In this document: positions 17,089 to 26,362 of the stretch, piece after piece
How positions within the stretch are numbered: the first letter of the stretch is position 1
How the letters are laid out: each line of letters begins with the position of its first letter
DNA from: Gammaproteobacteria bacterium
GTDB lineage: Bacteria > Pseudomonadota > Gammaproteobacteria > Pseudomonadales > Pseudohongiellaceae
DNA: 54,060 bases
NCBI GenBank assembly: GCA_028825335.1
Contig: JAPKAI010000008.1
Coordinates: 1-54,060 of the forward strand
Direction: 5' to 3'
Translations under genes and position numbers: made by a program
The notes under the pieces: model-generated
Databases searched by the model: none
What the model was told of the DNA's origin: nothing
The model's input: the letters and a program-made list of their open reading frames with translations, nothing else

Positions 17089-18900
17089 CTAATCTAGTGC
17101 AAACACCCACAGAGCAGCCGGATCTTGACTAGCTGGCACAAAACCAGAAAACCGATTCTGTAATCCCAACCAAACACCCGTGTGAATATTGAGCTGCCCT
17201 GCAACAACCGCAACATATTGTTTCTCATCTACACTGTAAGTAATAGGAAATGCAGCAGGGATAGAACCAAGCGTTGTCTCCCATAAGATTTCGCCAGATT
17301 GTTGATCAAATGCCTTAAAGGTATTGTCAAGATACCCAAGGAACACTAGTCCTCCAGCAGTGGCTAAACTCGCAGAGGCCGGCACGACTTCCTGCCGATA
17401 TTGCCATGCCAATTCCCTGGTTTTAAGATTGATAGCCTGTAAGCGACCGTAGTTGCCATCGGTGTTTGGTACCGGCCTGGTATCTGCACGTAATCCTGAT
17501 GAGAGTAAAGTGCCAGTATCGTCGAGCAGTGTGTCCATACAGACTTCAAATATAGGCACGAACAGGAAACCCGTATCATTGTTAATAGATGAGGCGTGCC
17601 AATTGCGCCCACCTTGATAGAAAGGGCAGACCGTTCGAACTTCTTCCGCATCGGGGAAGACTTTCGGATTGGGGATTTTTTCTCCAGTAACAGGATTTAT
17701 CGCACTAAAAAGATTTTGTAGGCCAGGATCGACTGAAAATAAATACTCCCCGGTTTCTGCATCTAAGGCATCGAACAGAGCAGGCTTGCCTGCGGTAACG
17801 ATAACCTTCTTCATTTCGCCATCGATTTCCAGCTCAACAATGGAACGTTCGAAAGCCCAGTCCAAATCGAACTGATCGTTGGCTACATGTTGGTAATGCC
17901 AAACAAGCTCACCTGTAGCAGGCCGCAGCGCTAAAGTCGTGTTGGTATAGAGGGCATCATTGTTCACGCCGCCTACACCCAGCGAATACAGCAAAGGGCC
18001 GGTATTGTAAGTAGGCGATACACCGTAGAAGACAAGATCCAATTCGGCATCATAGGCGCCGGTATTCCAGACTGACCCGCCCTTGCGTTCTTCGAGAGGA
18101 ATATTGTTCCAGGTGTTACCACCGGGTTCGCCCTGCCTAGCTAAGGTATTAAAGCGCCAGGTCTCAGTTCCAGTCTCCAAATCGATGGCAAAAATAAATC
18201 CGCCGCCGGGTACAAAAGAAGCGGTCATTCCCTGAATGACCTGGCCACCTGCGATAGTTGGCGCACTTCTCAGCGCATAATCGGTGACCTCGCCAGTATC
18301 TACGGCATGATCCCAAATGACTTCGCCAGTTCGCGCGTTAAGCGCCACCATATGCAAATCTGAAGTAGGCACTAAAACTTTATCTTCATGCAGTGCTATA
18401 CCAAACTTATGACTGGTCACTGCTTCTCCGTCATGAATGTAGCGCCAAAGCAGCTCGCCATTGGTAGCGTCCAATGCCAGTACGACATCGCCCGCACTAT
18501 AGAGAAACATGACTCCGTCATGGACTAAGGGTGTCGGCATGTTGTTGCCCGCCGTCACTTCTTGATGCCACGCTAGCTCAAGATCAGCTACTGTTTGTCG
18601 GTTGATTTGATCGAGATTAGAAAAACCGAGATTATCGTAAGTGCGGCGCCACGTTACCCAATCGGAATCTGGTGGATTCTGTAAGACTTCATCGGTGACG
18701 GAAGAATAGTCACGGAGTAAGGGATTAGAATTAGCGTCAGCCGTAGCGGACTCTAATGAACTCGCTGCGTTAGTACCATAGCGTTGGAGAATTCCGCCAG
18801 AATTTTCCTCTACCTCTGCTTCTTGCTGAGCAAAGCTTGCTCCACAAGAGAATGACAGCACGATGAATCCAGCGAGTAATTTCGGTGTTATTTGCTTCAT
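17089..18900 (-). CDS. PQQ-type beta-propeller dehydrogenase, paralogue 1
   Basis: 603 residues from the ATG at 18900, which has GAGG six to seven bases upstream. The signal peptide runs from MKQITPKLLAGFIVLSFS to about FAQ. WRRTYDNLGFSNLDQINR, repeated W-motif blades such as LDATNGELLWRY and LNARTGEVIWDH, and NDQFDLDWAFER with the candidate catalytic Asp define a quinoprotein alcohol-dehydrogenase-like eight-blade propeller. The family oxidises alcohols or sugars in the periplasm with PQQ and passes electrons to cytochrome c. The adjacent Cys pair of classical methanol/ethanol dehydrogenases is absent and there is no C-terminal haem domain. It is about 100 bp downstream of paralogue 2. PQQ synthesis genes are not in the window. 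Confidence 0.87.
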   Translation of the reverse strand: MKQITPKLLAGFIVLSFSCGASFAQQEAEVEENSGGILQRYGTNAASSLESATADANSNPLLRDYSSVTDEVLQNPPDSDWVTWRRTYDNLGFSNLDQINRQTVADLELAWHQEVTAGNNMPTPLVHDGVMFLYSAGDVVLALDATNGELLWRYIHDGEAVTSHKFGIALHEDKVLVPTSDLHMVALNARTGEVIWDHAVDTGEVTDYALRSAPTIAGGQVIQGMTASFVPGGGFIFAIDLETGTETWRFNTLARQGEPGGNTWNNIPLEERKGGSVWNTGAYDAELDLVFYGVSPTYNTGPLLYSLGVGGVNNDALYTNTTLALRPATGELVWHYQHVANDQFDLDWAFERSIVELEIDGEMKKVIVTAGKPALFDALDAETGEYLFSVDPGLQNLFSAINPVTGEKIPNPKVFPDAEEVRTVCPFYQGGRNWHASSINNDTGFLFVPIFEVCMDTLLDDTGTLLSSGLRADTRPVPNTDGNYGRLQAINLKTRELAWQYRQEVVPASASLATAGGLVFLGYLDNTFKAFDQQSGEILWETTLGSIPAAFPITYSVDEKQYVAVVAGQLNIHTGVWLGLQNRFSGFVPASQDPAALWVFALD

Positions 18901-19013
18901 TCTATTCCTCAATTGGTACTAACAAAAAACGGTAACGGAGCACGATCAAGCAGACTCGAGGGAGCTGCTTATATGTGGTCTGTCCCTCAATACCCTTCTC
19001 TCTCCATCATCCA

Positions 19014-20798
19014 TTAGGGGAGAGCAAACACATAGAGATTAGTACCTCGACTCGGACGTAATTCCGGCGTCAGATTTACTTGACCGCTGCCAGTATTAAC
19101 CGCGACATATTGTTTCCCATCAACGGCAAAGGTAATCGGATAGCCACTCACAGAAGAACCAAGGTTAACTTCCCACAGGACCTCGCCAGTGTCATGGTCA
19201 TGGGCGCGAAAGCGACCATTGGAATCACCACCGAAGATAATCCCGCCGCCAGTCGCGGCGAGAGACATAGTGCCGGCGCGCTGTTCATAGAGCCATTCGG
19301 TCTTCCCTGTCTCTGCCGAGATGGCGCGGACTGTTCCGAGGTTCTCTGTGCCCGGAGTCAGCTGATGGCGAGCTGCCAGCGAATAAATAGCCAAGCCACC
19401 TTGGCCGCCGGCAGTTAAGGCTTGGGCGGTTTCACTCTCGAAGTTTGCAGTGGCCATCATATTTGCGCAGGTATTTCGAAGTGGGTAATACATGGTATTG
19501 GTCAGTGGGCTATACGCTCCAGCTTCCCAATCTTTGCCGCCGGTCCAAGTCGGACAAACGAAAACCACTTGTTCGGATTCACGAAATATCACTTCGGGGT
19601 TTTCAGTGACGGCACCGGTTGCACCATCAATATCTTGAATAACATTTTGATAAACAGTAGGGGTCGCCCAGAGAAATTCCCCAGTGGCCCGATCCAAAGT
19701 GTAAACGACCCCGGTCTTGCCCGGAATGCCAGTAATCACTTTGCGGACTTCACCAAACTCAAGGTCTGGATTTATCCACGTCACTGCATCAGGATCCGGT
19801 GACACCCGGGTTTCAACTAATAACCTTTCGAAGGGGTGATCTAAATCCCAGTGATCATTTAGGTGCTGGTAGTACCAGCGCATCTCACCAGTATCTACTT
19901 CCAAGGCCATCGTGGAATTGTGATAAAGATGCTTGTTGTCCACACCACCGAGATAAAACTTTGGTGCCGGCGAGGTAACAGACGTACCAAGAATGATTAG
20001 CTTAAGCTCGGGGTCGTAGCTGGGCACCATCCAAGAGCCAACATGCTGCCGCTGATCGAACGGCACGTCTCCCCACGTTTCGTCGCCCGGTTCGCCTGGC
20101 GCCGGTATTAATCGACGTCGCCATAACTCAGCACCGGTGCTGGCATCATGCGCCGTAATGACGCAAGCGTTAGGGCCACCCCATGGCCGACAACTACGGC
20201 CGGAGATAACTCTGCCGTCGGCGATGATGGGCCCGGAGCTGTGCGTAGCTGAGTTGACCTTATAGTCAAAAATTTTTGTTTCCCAAACCATTTCACCGGT
20301 GAGGGCATCCAGAGCGAAAACAAAATTGTCATCACTAGTATTAATAATGAGGTTTTCGTAAATCGCTAAATTACGGTTATTACGGGCATTACCTCCAACC
20401 ATCTCATAGAGATCGTCAGGAATATCACGGCGGTATTCCCAGATGAAATCGCCGGACTCGGCATCTACTGCCTGAATAACGTCGTTAGCCTGAGGTACAT
20501 ACAAAATACCGTTATAAGCCAGCGGGGTAATTTCGCCAGTTCCAATCTCTAAATCGCGAGTCCACACCATGCGTAGTTGATCTACGTTGCTGCGATCTAT
20601 TTGATCCAGTGGGCTGTAACCCCAGCTATCCAAGGTGCGGCGCCACATTAACCAATCGCTATCTGCAGGATTTTGTAGCATCGCATCGGTTACTAGCACA
20701 AAGTCGTCTTGTGCTAGGGAATTGAGCGGCAGAAAAAGAAATAGGGCGGCACAGGCGAGCCCCTTGTAGCATTTTAATCGCGGAGTGTGATCAAACAT
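19014..20798 (-). CDS. PQQ-type beta-propeller dehydrogenase, paralogue 2
   Basis: 594 residues; AGGAG seven bases before the ATG at 20798 fixes the start. A signal peptide (GLACAALFLFLPLNSLAQ) is followed by VTDAMLQNPADSDWLMWRR, the same opening as the two other propellers here. Blades with ALDALTGEMVWE, DASTGAELWRRR and EVDTGEMRWYYQHLND lead to NDHWDLDHPFER, the position of the catalytic Asp, and CPTWTGGKDWEAGAYSP. It differs from its paralogues by an extra Cys pair (SCRPWGGPNAC) near residue 200 and a different C-terminus. Periplasmic oxidation of an alcohol or similar compound is expected. It probably shares transcription with paralogue 1, which follows on the same strand. Confidence 0.87.
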   Translation of the reverse strand: MFDHTPRLKCYKGLACAALFLFLPLNSLAQDDFVLVTDAMLQNPADSDWLMWRRTLDSWGYSPLDQIDRSNVDQLRMVWTRDLEIGTGEITPLAYNGILYVPQANDVIQAVDAESGDFIWEYRRDIPDDLYEMVGGNARNNRNLAIYENLIINTSDDNFVFALDALTGEMVWETKIFDYKVNSATHSSGPIIADGRVISGRSCRPWGGPNACVITAHDASTGAELWRRRLIPAPGEPGDETWGDVPFDQRQHVGSWMVPSYDPELKLIILGTSVTSPAPKFYLGGVDNKHLYHNSTMALEVDTGEMRWYYQHLNDHWDLDHPFERLLVETRVSPDPDAVTWINPDLEFGEVRKVITGIPGKTGVVYTLDRATGEFLWATPTVYQNVIQDIDGATGAVTENPEVIFRESEQVVFVCPTWTGGKDWEAGAYSPLTNTMYYPLRNTCANMMATANFESETAQALTAGGQGGLAIYSLAARHQLTPGTENLGTVRAISAETGKTEWLYEQRAGTMSLAATGGGIIFGGDSNGRFRAHDHDTGEVLWEVNLGSSVSGYPITFAVDGKQYVAVNTGSGQVNLTPELRPSRGTNLYVFALP

Positions 20799-20973
20799 CG
20801 GCGTGCTCCTAGAGGCTGGTTTCCATGAAAAGAGCAGTTCTGTTCTTGTTCTTGCTTTTGTTCTTTAAAGCTCTTAGATGCCCACCCTACCTGATGTTTT
20901 AGAAAGTTTCTATACCGCCAGATGTTCTGCAATCACAGTCATAAAGACGGAATCGTAGTTCTAATGTTGCAGA
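20799..20973. other. Upstream region of the PQQ-type pair
   Basis: This stretch lies directly upstream of the minus-strand propeller gene and should hold its promoter. No gene was recognised in it. Confidence 0.35.
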
Positions 20974-21070
20974 GGTCGCGGCGGGGTAGACGCTCTGTTG
21001 GAGCCCCGAGTGTGAGGAAGAGTTGATTGGCGATGAAATTGTTGAAATAGCGCAGTAAGCCATCGCTGCG
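20974..21070 (-). pseudogene. Decayed partial copy of a PBP4-type carboxypeptidase gene
   Basis: On the minus strand this segment reads DGLLRYFNNFIANQLFLTLG, nearly the same as DGMLRYSNNFIANQLFLTLG in the intact gene at 21251-22468. The Ser of the conserved S-x-N active-site motif is Phe here. After that block the protein match is lost but the DNA match continues for about 30 bases with a one-base shift, so a frameshift is present. No start, no SxxK and no KTG part is left. It looks like the remnant of a second gene copy or of an old partial duplication. Confidence 0.8.
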
Positions 21071-21250
21071 ATAACCCAACCCCTTAAGAAAAAAGGAACG
21101 AATATGTTTACAGGGGGAATTAATAAGGGCGCACTAGATCATAAGAAGCTGTAAGCCAGACTTGTTTCTCGCTCCCTTGGAATTATCCCTACCGATGAGC
21201 CTACATGGCAGAATTGCCTACTAGGGCCGCTGCAGGGGCTCTGGCCCGGC
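21071..21250. other. Intergenic stretch beside the carboxypeptidase remnant
   Basis: No further coding frame, hairpin or repeat was recognised between the remnant and the intact carboxypeptidase gene. Confidence 0.3.
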
Positions 21251-22468
21251 TTAAAGCTGTCGTTGCAGAAGCCGAAGAATCTCTGCGCGTTTATTGACCG
21301 CTTGGTTAGTTAGTATCACAAACGGATATAGACCATCAGGCCCGCGGATGTAACCGGCGAAGTTGTAGACACCAGTCAAGGTGCCACTCTTGCGCAGCAC
21401 CCCACCCACCTGCGGTAGCAGATCGGCATAGGGTTTAAAGACTTCGAGAATACGCATCATGCCGGCGGCACTGCTGCGCTGGGTACGGGACAGGCCCGAG
21501 CCCTCCAGCATAAGCAGGGACTGTGGGTCGCGACCGAAACTATCCCCATACAATTCGGCAAGCACCTGCTGCAGTGCAGCACGCGCTGCCTCGGTCGTGG
21601 CAGGGTAGCCGCTGGTTTGCGCCCCTAGTGTGAGGAAGAGTTGATTGGCGATGAAGTTATTGGAGTAGCGCAGCATGCCATCTAGGTTGTCGCGCAGCGA
21701 TTGGGAACTGCGATGACTATAAAAGAGTGACCACTCATCTGTTACGGCTTGTTGATGAAAGTCTGCATCGGATACGGTGATGCCTGACTCTATAAGAAAA
21801 TGCCGAAACAGTTGCTGTGCCTGACGCAGGCCTGATGCGGGGTCATCACCCAGATTAATGCGCTGCACCTCACCTTGGGAAAGCTGCGCGCCTAGTTCTC
21901 CGGCAAGGGCCGTTAAAGGAGTCTGCGTCTCACCCGTGATCAATCTACCGTCTGCTGCCCATGCCAGATTCACCGTGTTGAAATTTACCGCCAATGCACT
22001 ATTGCGAGCAGCGTAGGGCTGATCACTTCCGCTCTCAATGGGCAGGTCCGGATTCGGTTCGAACGCAGAGTCATCCATGACTAGGCGACGGATCTGCTGC
22101 AGTCCGCGCTCCGCCAGAGTATCGGCAATACGGGCAATCTCCTCTGACACCAGGAATGGGTCACCTAAGCCTCGAATCAACAGGTCGTCACTATCATTGC
22201 GATAAAAGTGTGTCTCGAAGCGGAAGTCTTCGCCCAGTGTGGCCAGAGCCACCTGCGCTAGCGGAATCTTGAGGATGGACGCCGGTACCAGCGGGATATC
22301 ATGGTTGAGGCTCACCAGCTCCTCACCACTGGGTGAGCGCAGCATCACGCCGCCGTCACCAACCAGGGCGGCTAAACGATCCTGAGCCACAACTGGTTGA
22401 TCCAGTGTGCAGACTAGCAGCAACAGAGAAAGAGTGAACATGTGCAGAGTGGGAGAAGCGTGCTTCAA
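21251..22468 (-). CDS. dacB: D-alanyl-D-alanine carboxypeptidase/endopeptidase, PBP4 (DacB) family
   Basis: 405 residues with a signal peptide (TLSLLLLVCTLDQPVVAQ). All three penicillin-binding motifs are present: SILK with Ser at about 64 and Lys at about 67, S-N-N in RYSNNFIAN, and KSG in LRKSGTLTG near 360. Peptidase S13 enzymes trim peptidoglycan stem peptides in the periplasm. It is shorter than E. coli DacB (477), because the inserted domain between the first two motifs is reduced. The start in this frame is TTG at 22468; an ATG at 22441 would leave the signal without positive charges. It is monocistronic, and a decayed partial copy lies just downstream. Confidence 0.88.
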   Translation of the reverse strand: MKHASPTLHMFTLSLLLLVCTLDQPVVAQDRLAALVGDGGVMLRSPSGEELVSLNHDIPLVPASILKIPLAQVALATLGEDFRFETHFYRNDSDDLLIRGLGDPFLVSEEIARIADTLAERGLQQIRRLVMDDSAFEPNPDLPIESGSDQPYAARNSALAVNFNTVNLAWAADGRLITGETQTPLTALAGELGAQLSQGEVQRINLGDDPASGLRQAQQLFRHFLIESGITVSDADFHQQAVTDEWSLFYSHRSSQSLRDNLDGMLRYSNNFIANQLFLTLGAQTSGYPATTEAARAALQQVLAELYGDSFGRDPQSLLMLEGSGLSRTQRSSAAGMMRILEVFKPYADLLPQVGGVLRKSGTLTGVYNFAGYIRGPDGLYPFVILTNQAVNKRAEILRLLQRQL

Positions 22469-22717
22469 CTTATTTCATTGGCCGGTTGAATTAAAAGATC
22501 AGAGTAGTTTGATCGCCGGGTTTTGGCAATACTGATGAGGGTTGAACGCTAGAGCGGACAGCGGGGCACATTAAGCCTATCCCCCCCTGTATTTCACCGA
22601 GTACTGCACCGAGCCAGCATTCGGAAAAATAACTCTGCCCCTTTCTAGCCAATTTACTGTATTTTTACTCTAGCCCCTTTTAAAAGGCCTTTTATGCCAA
22701 TTTTGAACTAGTTGATT

Positions 22718-23347
22718 ATGAAAAAACTCGCACTGCTTCTGTTCATTTCCGCTATCCCATTGGCCCAGGCCCAGGTGGATCCGCCGCCTGCTTACCCTCG
22801 TGACGGTGCTATCAAAGTGTTGGAGAACGACCACGTCATCGTTTGGGATATTCGTTGGCTAAAACAAGACTACCCCATCCACCGTCATCGCTATGACCAT
22901 ACTGGCGTGTACTACAGTCCGGGTGACAGAATAATTACATCGACTGAGGGTGAGGCTCGCGAGATCCATACAGACGCTTGGAACATCTCATTTCAACTTG
23001 CGGGTGTTACTCACACTGAGTCCGGCATTAGTGATGAGCCACTTCGTGCCGTTTTTATTCAGATCAAACGTCCGGTTGCTGGTGCAATAGAAACTAATTC
23101 ATCAGTGCCTCAATTCCCATATGATTCTCCGTTGGAGCGCCGCTCAAACGAACGAGTTAGAGTGTGGGAATACGATGGGGACTTCTCCAGTACTGCTAAC
23201 TCAGCGCATTACCATGCCAATGATGCCGTGGTGGTCTGGTTTGATGCTAAAACTCAAGCGAACGTGCATTTTATCTCGAGAGGTGCGGTACACAGTAAGG
23301 GTATTCCCACTGCAGCGGTTGGTGTGTTTATCTTCGAGATCCTTTAA
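22718..23347 (+). CDS. Secreted bicupin-like protein of unknown function
   Basis: 209 residues from the ATG at 22718, with a signal peptide ending near AQAQ. Two related halves are visible. The first has ENDHVIVWDIRW, then IHRHRYDHTGVYYSPGDR with His at 55, 57 and 61 and a late His at 99 (GVTHTESG). The second has SNERVRVWEYD, then SAHYHANDAVVVWF with His 164 and 166 and a late His at 192 (GAVHSKG). This spacing matches two cupin barrels, each able to bind a metal. No known enzyme was recognised. It sits directly upstream of the third PQQ-type gene on the same strand (97 bp), so a shared role in the periplasm is plausible but unproven. Confidence 0.7.
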   Translation: MKKLALLLFISAIPLAQAQVDPPPAYPRDGAIKVLENDHVIVWDIRWLKQDYPIHRHRYDHTGVYYSPGDRIITSTEGEAREIHTDAWNISFQLAGVTHTESGISDEPLRAVFIQIKRPVAGAIETNSSVPQFPYDSPLERRSNERVRVWEYDGDFSSTANSAHYHANDAVVVWFDAKTQANVHFISRGAVHSKGIPTAAVGVFIFEIL

Positions 23348-23444
23348 TTAGTTCAGCGCTGACAAGGAATAGCTATTTTGGAGTTGGACATTTCTTTCTA
23401 ATGCTATAAGTTGTCTAAACGCGCTAAATTTTGGAATAGTCATC

Positions 23445-25190
23445 ATGCCTCTTACACGCTCGGTTTCAACCCTGTTGATCACCAGCTTTTTGCTGACATT
23501 TACTCAGTCAATTTTGGCTCAGTCTAGTAACCGTTTAGCAGACTTGAGCGCAGTTACAGATGCGCAGCTCGCCAATCCTCCGGCTGAGGATTGGTTGATA
23601 TGGCGCAGGACCTATGATGCCCAAGGATTTAGTCCGCTTGAGGAAATTGATAAGAGTAATGTCAGTCAGTTAGGGGAGGCCTGGCGCACGGAGCTTCAAG
23701 AGGGCCCGAACATGGCTACGCCCTTGGTTCACGATGGGGTTATGTTTCTCGCCAGCACTCAGGACACGGTACTAGCACTGGATGCAACCAGTGGAGAAGT
23801 CTTATGGACCTATGAGCATCGCCCTACTGCGTTTCCAAGTTCGAAAATTGGCATTGCGTTACATGGCGATAAAGTAATTGTGCCAACCCAAAATATGCAC
23901 GTGGTTGCGCTTGAAGCGCGCACCGGTGCGGTGATTTGGGATCATGCTATTGAAGCACCAGGCAATACACCCCGTCCTTATTCCCTGCGCGGCGCACCTC
24001 TTGTTGCCAATGGTATGGTGTTGCAAGGTGTTACGGCAACAATGATTCCTGAGGGGGGATTCATTGTCGGTCTTGATTTGGATTCCGGCGATGAAGTATG
24101 GCGCTTTCATTCGGTTGCCCGACCGGGCGAGCCCGGTGGTAACACTTGGAATAACCTCGCTTTGGAAGATCGCAGCGGCGGTTCGGTTTGGGTGCCGGCT
24201 AGCTATGACCCGGAACTGGATTTAGCCTACTACGGCACGGCGCCAACCTACGATACCGCTCCTCTTCTCTATTCACTAAATGAAGAAGGTGTAACAAATG
24301 AAGCCCTTTACACCAATGCCACGATTGCCATACGTCCCAAAACTGGCGAGCTAGTTTGGCATTTCCAGCATATGCCTAATGACCAATGGGATTTGGATTG
24401 GGTTTTTGAGCGTCAGATAGTCGAACTAGAAGTTGATGGCGCCAAACGCAAGGTGATTGTGACTGCGGGAAAGATGGCACTCTACGATGCGCTAGATGCA
24501 GAAACGGGTGAATATATAGATTCGTTTGACGTGGGCATTCAAAACATTGTTATTGCTATCGATCCTGAAACGGGGGACAAGACAATCAACCCGATAGCAA
24601 TCCCGAATGCAGAAGAGGCGAATCTGTTATGCCCTATGGCCAATGGTGGGCGCAACTGGCCATCGGCCTCCATCAACCCTAACACCAATATGTTATACCT
24701 GCCCCTTGCTGAGATATGCATGATGTTCGGGCCCACGAGTGATGTCCCTGGCTTGTTGTCAACCGGCGTTAAGATTGAACCGAGACCACAGCCAAACAGT
24801 GATGGAAAATTTGGCCGGATACAGGCGATTAATTTGCAAACCGGCGAGATGGCTTGGAATTTCCGCGAAGTCGTGCCGCCAGCATCAGCCACCTTATCTA
24901 CCGGCGGCGGATTAGTTTTTGTAGGCACCATGGACAATAGGTTTGTTGCGTTAGATGAAATCAATGGCGACAAGCTCTGGGAGAATGATCTTGGCGATAT
25001 TCCCAATTCCTTTCCTATTAGTTACGCCGTAGACGGCAAACAATATGTCGCTGTCGTAGTAGGTCAGCCTAGCCCCTTCCATGCGAGTATTTGGATGGGC
25101 ATGGTGAATGAGTTTCTTGGTGATCGCAGCCCTTTGCTTGACCACACACGCAGCGGTCCGGCCATAGTTGTTTATGCTCTTAGCGAATAG
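23445..25190 (+). CDS. PQQ-type beta-propeller dehydrogenase, paralogue 3
   Basis: 581 residues, signal peptide (STLLITSFLLTFTQSILAQ), then VTDAQLANPPAEDWLIWRRT as in the other two propellers. It is closest to paralogue 1: both share PGEPGGNTWNN, GGSVW, TAGKMALYDALDAETGEY-like text and the end segment with QYVAVV. The candidate catalytic Asp is in NDQWDLDWVFER and a conserved CPMANGGRNWPSASIN follows. No adjacent Cys pair and no haem domain. Expected role: periplasmic PQQ-dependent oxidation of an alcohol-type substrate with an unknown electron acceptor. It follows the bicupin gene and is followed by a REP-like element and an ACHEGNY-family gene. Confidence 0.87.
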   Translation: MPLTRSVSTLLITSFLLTFTQSILAQSSNRLADLSAVTDAQLANPPAEDWLIWRRTYDAQGFSPLEEIDKSNVSQLGEAWRTELQEGPNMATPLVHDGVMFLASTQDTVLALDATSGEVLWTYEHRPTAFPSSKIGIALHGDKVIVPTQNMHVVALEARTGAVIWDHAIEAPGNTPRPYSLRGAPLVANGMVLQGVTATMIPEGGFIVGLDLDSGDEVWRFHSVARPGEPGGNTWNNLALEDRSGGSVWVPASYDPELDLAYYGTAPTYDTAPLLYSLNEEGVTNEALYTNATIAIRPKTGELVWHFQHMPNDQWDLDWVFERQIVELEVDGAKRKVIVTAGKMALYDALDAETGEYIDSFDVGIQNIVIAIDPETGDKTINPIAIPNAEEANLLCPMANGGRNWPSASINPNTNMLYLPLAEICMMFGPTSDVPGLLSTGVKIEPRPQPNSDGKFGRIQAINLQTGEMAWNFREVVPPASATLSTGGGLVFVGTMDNRFVALDEINGDKLWENDLGDIPNSFPISYAVDGKQYVAVVVGQPSPFHASIWMGMVNEFLGDRSPLLDHTRSGPAIVVYALSE

Positions 25191-25204
25191 GGGCAGCATA
25201 GATT

Positions 25205-25244
25205 GGGACAAATTTATTTATCATGGCGCGATGCCAGAACATAA
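25205..25244 (+). repeat. REP-like element, decayed copy
   Basis: These 40 bases start GGGACAAATTTATTT and match the element at 26363-26401 at about 33 positions, including the inner GCGATG and CAGAA blocks. The inverted right arm of the other copy is no longer present here. It lies just after the third PQQ-type gene. Confidence 0.6.
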
Positions 25245-25331
25245 CTGAATAATTGAATACAAGGGACAGCTAGCCATTTGGAGTCACTGTATCTGGAATT
25301 CATCGACAGAAGAAATCCGAGGACTAAACCT

Positions 25332-26351
25332 ATGACAACTCTGCTGAAACACCCCGCTCAAATTGGAAGCTTGCTGCTGTGCACAGCTATAGCATGCTCT
25401 GCCGCTCAGGCTCAGAACACTGCACGGCCCGATCTGGGTGGCGTCTGGAGCAATGCATCGCTAACTAATCTCACGCGTCGAGCAGGGGCGGAAACCCTTG
25501 TCGTGTCGGCGGAAGAAGCAGCAGTTATGGCAGCTCGTGTACCGATTGGTGGTATTGAGGGTGGCTTTGATGAAGGTGATGGTGTCAATAACACGCCCGC
25601 CGTGGCCGCAGATGACTTCGGCAGCAGGGCATACAATAATTTCTGGGTCGATCCAGGCTCCAACCTGGCCTTGGTCAAGGGCGAGTACCGTACTTCTTAC
25701 ATAATCAATCCCCAGGATGGCCAAGTCCCACGCCTTGAGAATCCTACGACTGATTATCAGCGTACCAACTTCGGCAGTCGATACCTGACAGGCATCGGCA
25801 ACGCGGACGGCCCCGAGGCCCTGCCCCTATCGGAGCGTTGTATTTTGTCTGAGAGTAAAGCCGGTCCAGCGATGCAAAGCGGACTCTATAACAACACTTA
25901 TCAGTTCGTTCAAACCGATGATTACGTGATGATAGACGTGGAACAAATGCACGATGCGCGAATCATTCCTACCTTTAGCTCGGCAGAAGAGGCCCGCGCC
26001 CATCGCCGACCGGAAGTCTTGCAACAATACATGGGAGACTCAGTAGGCTGGTATGAAGGTGATGCTCTGGTAGTAGAGACTACCAATGTTAACCCGCAAC
26101 AAATGCAACAAAGCTCTACAGCTATTACGAAAAATGGCAAAGTTACTGAGCGCTTTATTCGTTATTCAGACACTGAGATTGTTTACCGATTTACAGTCGA
26201 AGATTCTGATCTATACAGTCAACCCTGGACAGCAGAGCTTAGCTTCCATACCTCAGACGGCCATCTCTATGAGTACGCATGCCACGAAGGTAATTACTCT
26301 ATGCCGGGGACTCTTGCTGGCGCACGTAGACTAGAAGCAGAACAAAGATAG
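25332..26351 (+). CDS. Exported protein of unknown function, ACHEGNY family, paralogue A
   Basis: 339 residues from the ATG at 25332 (GAGG nine bases upstream), with a signal peptide (SLLLCTAIACSAAQAQ). Two further copies of the family lie at 32110-33090 and 33814-34836. Shared blocks, in order: RPDLGGVW, LSERCI, YNNTYQFVQ, a Met-His-x-x-R segment, GDSVGWYEGDALVVET, TERF, and at the end YEYACHEGNYSM followed by GARR. Two Cys (SERC and ACHEG) and one His (EQMHDAR) are kept in all three and could bind a metal or form a disulfide. No enzyme family was recognised. The neighbours are a PQQ-type propeller and a GlcG-like protein; a periplasmic role is expected from the signal. Confidence 0.75.
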   Translation: MTTLLKHPAQIGSLLLCTAIACSAAQAQNTARPDLGGVWSNASLTNLTRRAGAETLVVSAEEAAVMAARVPIGGIEGGFDEGDGVNNTPAVAADDFGSRAYNNFWVDPGSNLALVKGEYRTSYIINPQDGQVPRLENPTTDYQRTNFGSRYLTGIGNADGPEALPLSERCILSESKAGPAMQSGLYNNTYQFVQTDDYVMIDVEQMHDARIIPTFSSAEEARAHRRPEVLQQYMGDSVGWYEGDALVVETTNVNPQQMQQSSTAITKNGKVTERFIRYSDTEIVYRFTVEDSDLYSQPWTAELSFHTSDGHLYEYACHEGNYSMPGTLAGARRLEAEQR

Positions 26352-26362
26352 AAGAACAAATA

